From: Coprothermobacter sp.
GTDB taxonomy: Bacteria; Coprothermobacterota; Coprothermobacteria; Coprothermobacterales; Coprothermobacteraceae
Length of the DNA stretch: 13,135 nucleotides
NCBI GenBank assembly: GCA_003476705.1
Contig: DMVM01000036.1
Coordinates: 1-13,135 of the forward strand
Direction: 5' to 3'
Within the stretch, counting starts at the first letter, position 1. Each line of letters opens with the position of its first letter. Made by a program: the position numbers and the translations under genes. This document shows positions 12,435 to 13,135 of the stretch, in pieces. The notes under the pieces were generated by a model. The model ran no database searches. It worked only from the letters and a program-made list of their open reading frames with translations, and was not told the origin of the DNA.

Positions 12435-13135
12435 ATGGATCCCGCAAAAAAGGTTTGGGGGCTTTTGTCTTCAATGGATCGTTTACAGGGAACTGCTGGG
12501 CTAATTGAGGCTGCAAAAATCATTTCACAAGAAGCTTCTAATTTGGGGCTAGATGTAGTCACACGTACTTACCAATACGACGGGAAAGAAACCATTATGG
12601 GCTTAACCATGCCTCTGGGCTGGGAACTAACCGATGGATACTGTGAACTGGTAAGTCCTTATAATGAGCTGCTTTGTTCTACTCAGGAACATACACTCGC
12701 TGTAGTGCCTTACTCACCTGGTGGAGTAGCTGAGGGTTCTTTGGTAATTCCTCTTCCAGATTGGTCCAATACCACCGGAAAAATAGTACTCACTGATGAG
12801 GAACCGCTAGTGGCTTTGTACAAAGCCTCAGAAAAAGGAGCATTGGGCGTTATATGGTATCAAGATCGCGACATAGATGCCTACACCTACAGGGGTTTGT
12901 TTCTAAATGAGAGCCACCTAGAAGAACTAAAAATGATTCCCATGGTGCAGGTAAAACCCAGCATTTCGAAGAAGCTAAAAAGGCTACTAATCAACCAAAA
13001 CAACGTGGAAGCACACTTGGAAGTAAAGAGCTCTTTTAAACTAGAAAAGATGCCCGTAGTTGAAGCCAGACTGAATCCCTCTGAGAAAGCAAATATTGTG
13101 CTAACTGCTCACTACTGCCATGTGGGTCCAGGCTC
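12435..13135 (+). CDS. M28-like aminopeptidase with PA domain, N-terminal part (cut by window edge)
   Basis: An open frame of 233 codons running off the window end, with no signal peptide, so probably cytoplasmic. The N-terminal part (1-85) starts MDPAKKVWGLLSSMDRLQGT, as in M28-type aminopeptidases that begin with a helix leading into the split catalytic domain. Residues about 90-187 look like a protease-associated (PA) insert: GKIVL (115-119), the KGALGVI core (134-140), then IPMVQV (168-173). The final block TAHYCH (224-229) fits the start of the catalytic core, whose first metal histidine lies in an H-x-C-H or GHxD-type motif (H226 and H229 here). The expected D and E ligands would lie beyond base 13135. 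The start ATG at 12435 follows GAGGTG by eight bases; the ATG codons at 12427 and 12431 are in other frames. Family assignment is by pattern recall. Confidence 0.65.
   Translation, partial: MDPAKKVWGLLSSMDRLQGTAGLIEAAKIISQEASNLGLDVVTRTYQYDGKETIMGLTMPLGWELTDGYCELVSPYNELLCSTQEHTLAVVPYSPGGVAEGSLVIPLPDWSNTTGKIVLTDEEPLVALYKASEKGALGVIWYQDRDIDAYTYRGLFLNESHLEELKMIPMVQVKPSISKKLKRLLINQNNVEAHLEVKSSFKLEKMPVVEARLNPSEKANIVLTAHYCHVGPG

Noticed and set aside
1..13135. CRISPR arrays, tRNA or rRNA genes, insertion sequences, phage genes
   Set aside because: No repeat-spacer pattern, no clover-leaf-like sequence noticed, no transposase or integrase. Coding density leaves no gap over about 171 bases.

Overview
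The window is dense, with almost no non-coding DNA, and carries 15 protein-coding genes, two of them cut by the window edges. Short overlaps between genes, strong AGGAGG-type ribosome sites, several GTG and one TTG start, and a FabK-type enoyl-ACP reductase all point to an anaerobic, Firmicutes-like bacterium. The mix of peptidases, ferredoxin-independent sugar metabolism and compact operons would fit a thermophilic fermenter such as Coprothermobacter. That genus is a guess from gene content and style, not a sequence match. I see no rRNA, tRNA, CRISPR array, insertion sequence or phage gene.

Layout. (1) Bases 1-2481, minus strand: a truncated MFS transporter (1-300), a second MFS transporter (472-1710) that is a tandem paralogue of the first, and a ThiF/MoeB-type E1-like adenylyltransferase (1720-2481) lying directly upstream of the second transporter. 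(2) Bases 2550-8502, plus strand: a type II fatty acid synthesis operon, fabD-like, fabD-like, fabG-like, acpP, fabF, ECF sigma factor, zinc-finger anti-sigma factor, fabZ, fabK. (3) Bases 8607-8897, plus strand: a small SPW-repeat membrane protein, closed by a strong terminator at 8934-8962. (4) Bases 8985-12379, minus strand: HD phosphohydrolase, M20 metallopeptidase and class II fructose-bisphosphate aldolase, apparently one operon read from 12379 downwards. (5) Bases 12435-13135, plus strand: the N-terminal part of an M28-like aminopeptidase with a PA domain, divergent from the HD gene.

How the genes work together. The fab operon encodes a whole elongation cycle: malonyl loading (FabD), carrier (ACP), condensation (FabF), ketoreduction (FabG), dehydration (FabZ) and enoyl reduction (FabK). 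FabH, acetyl-CoA carboxylase and AcpS are not in the window. The most striking point is that a sigma factor and its membrane-anchored anti-sigma factor sit inside this operon, coupled by overlaps on both sides (fabF/sigma 11 nt, sigma/anti-sigma 74 nt, anti-sigma/fabZ 4 nt). The anti-sigma factor has almost nothing beyond its single glycine-rich membrane helix, which suggests that the membrane itself is the signal: a possible lipid-homeostasis switch built into the fatty acid operon.

Other points: two genes (the first fabD-like gene and the HD gene) lack a ribosome site and each has TATAAT exactly six bases before the start codon, a layout expected of leaderless mRNAs. The fabG-like gene is an unusually compact SDR with altered cofactor motifs. 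The E1-like protein lacks the usual cysteine and one zinc ligand.
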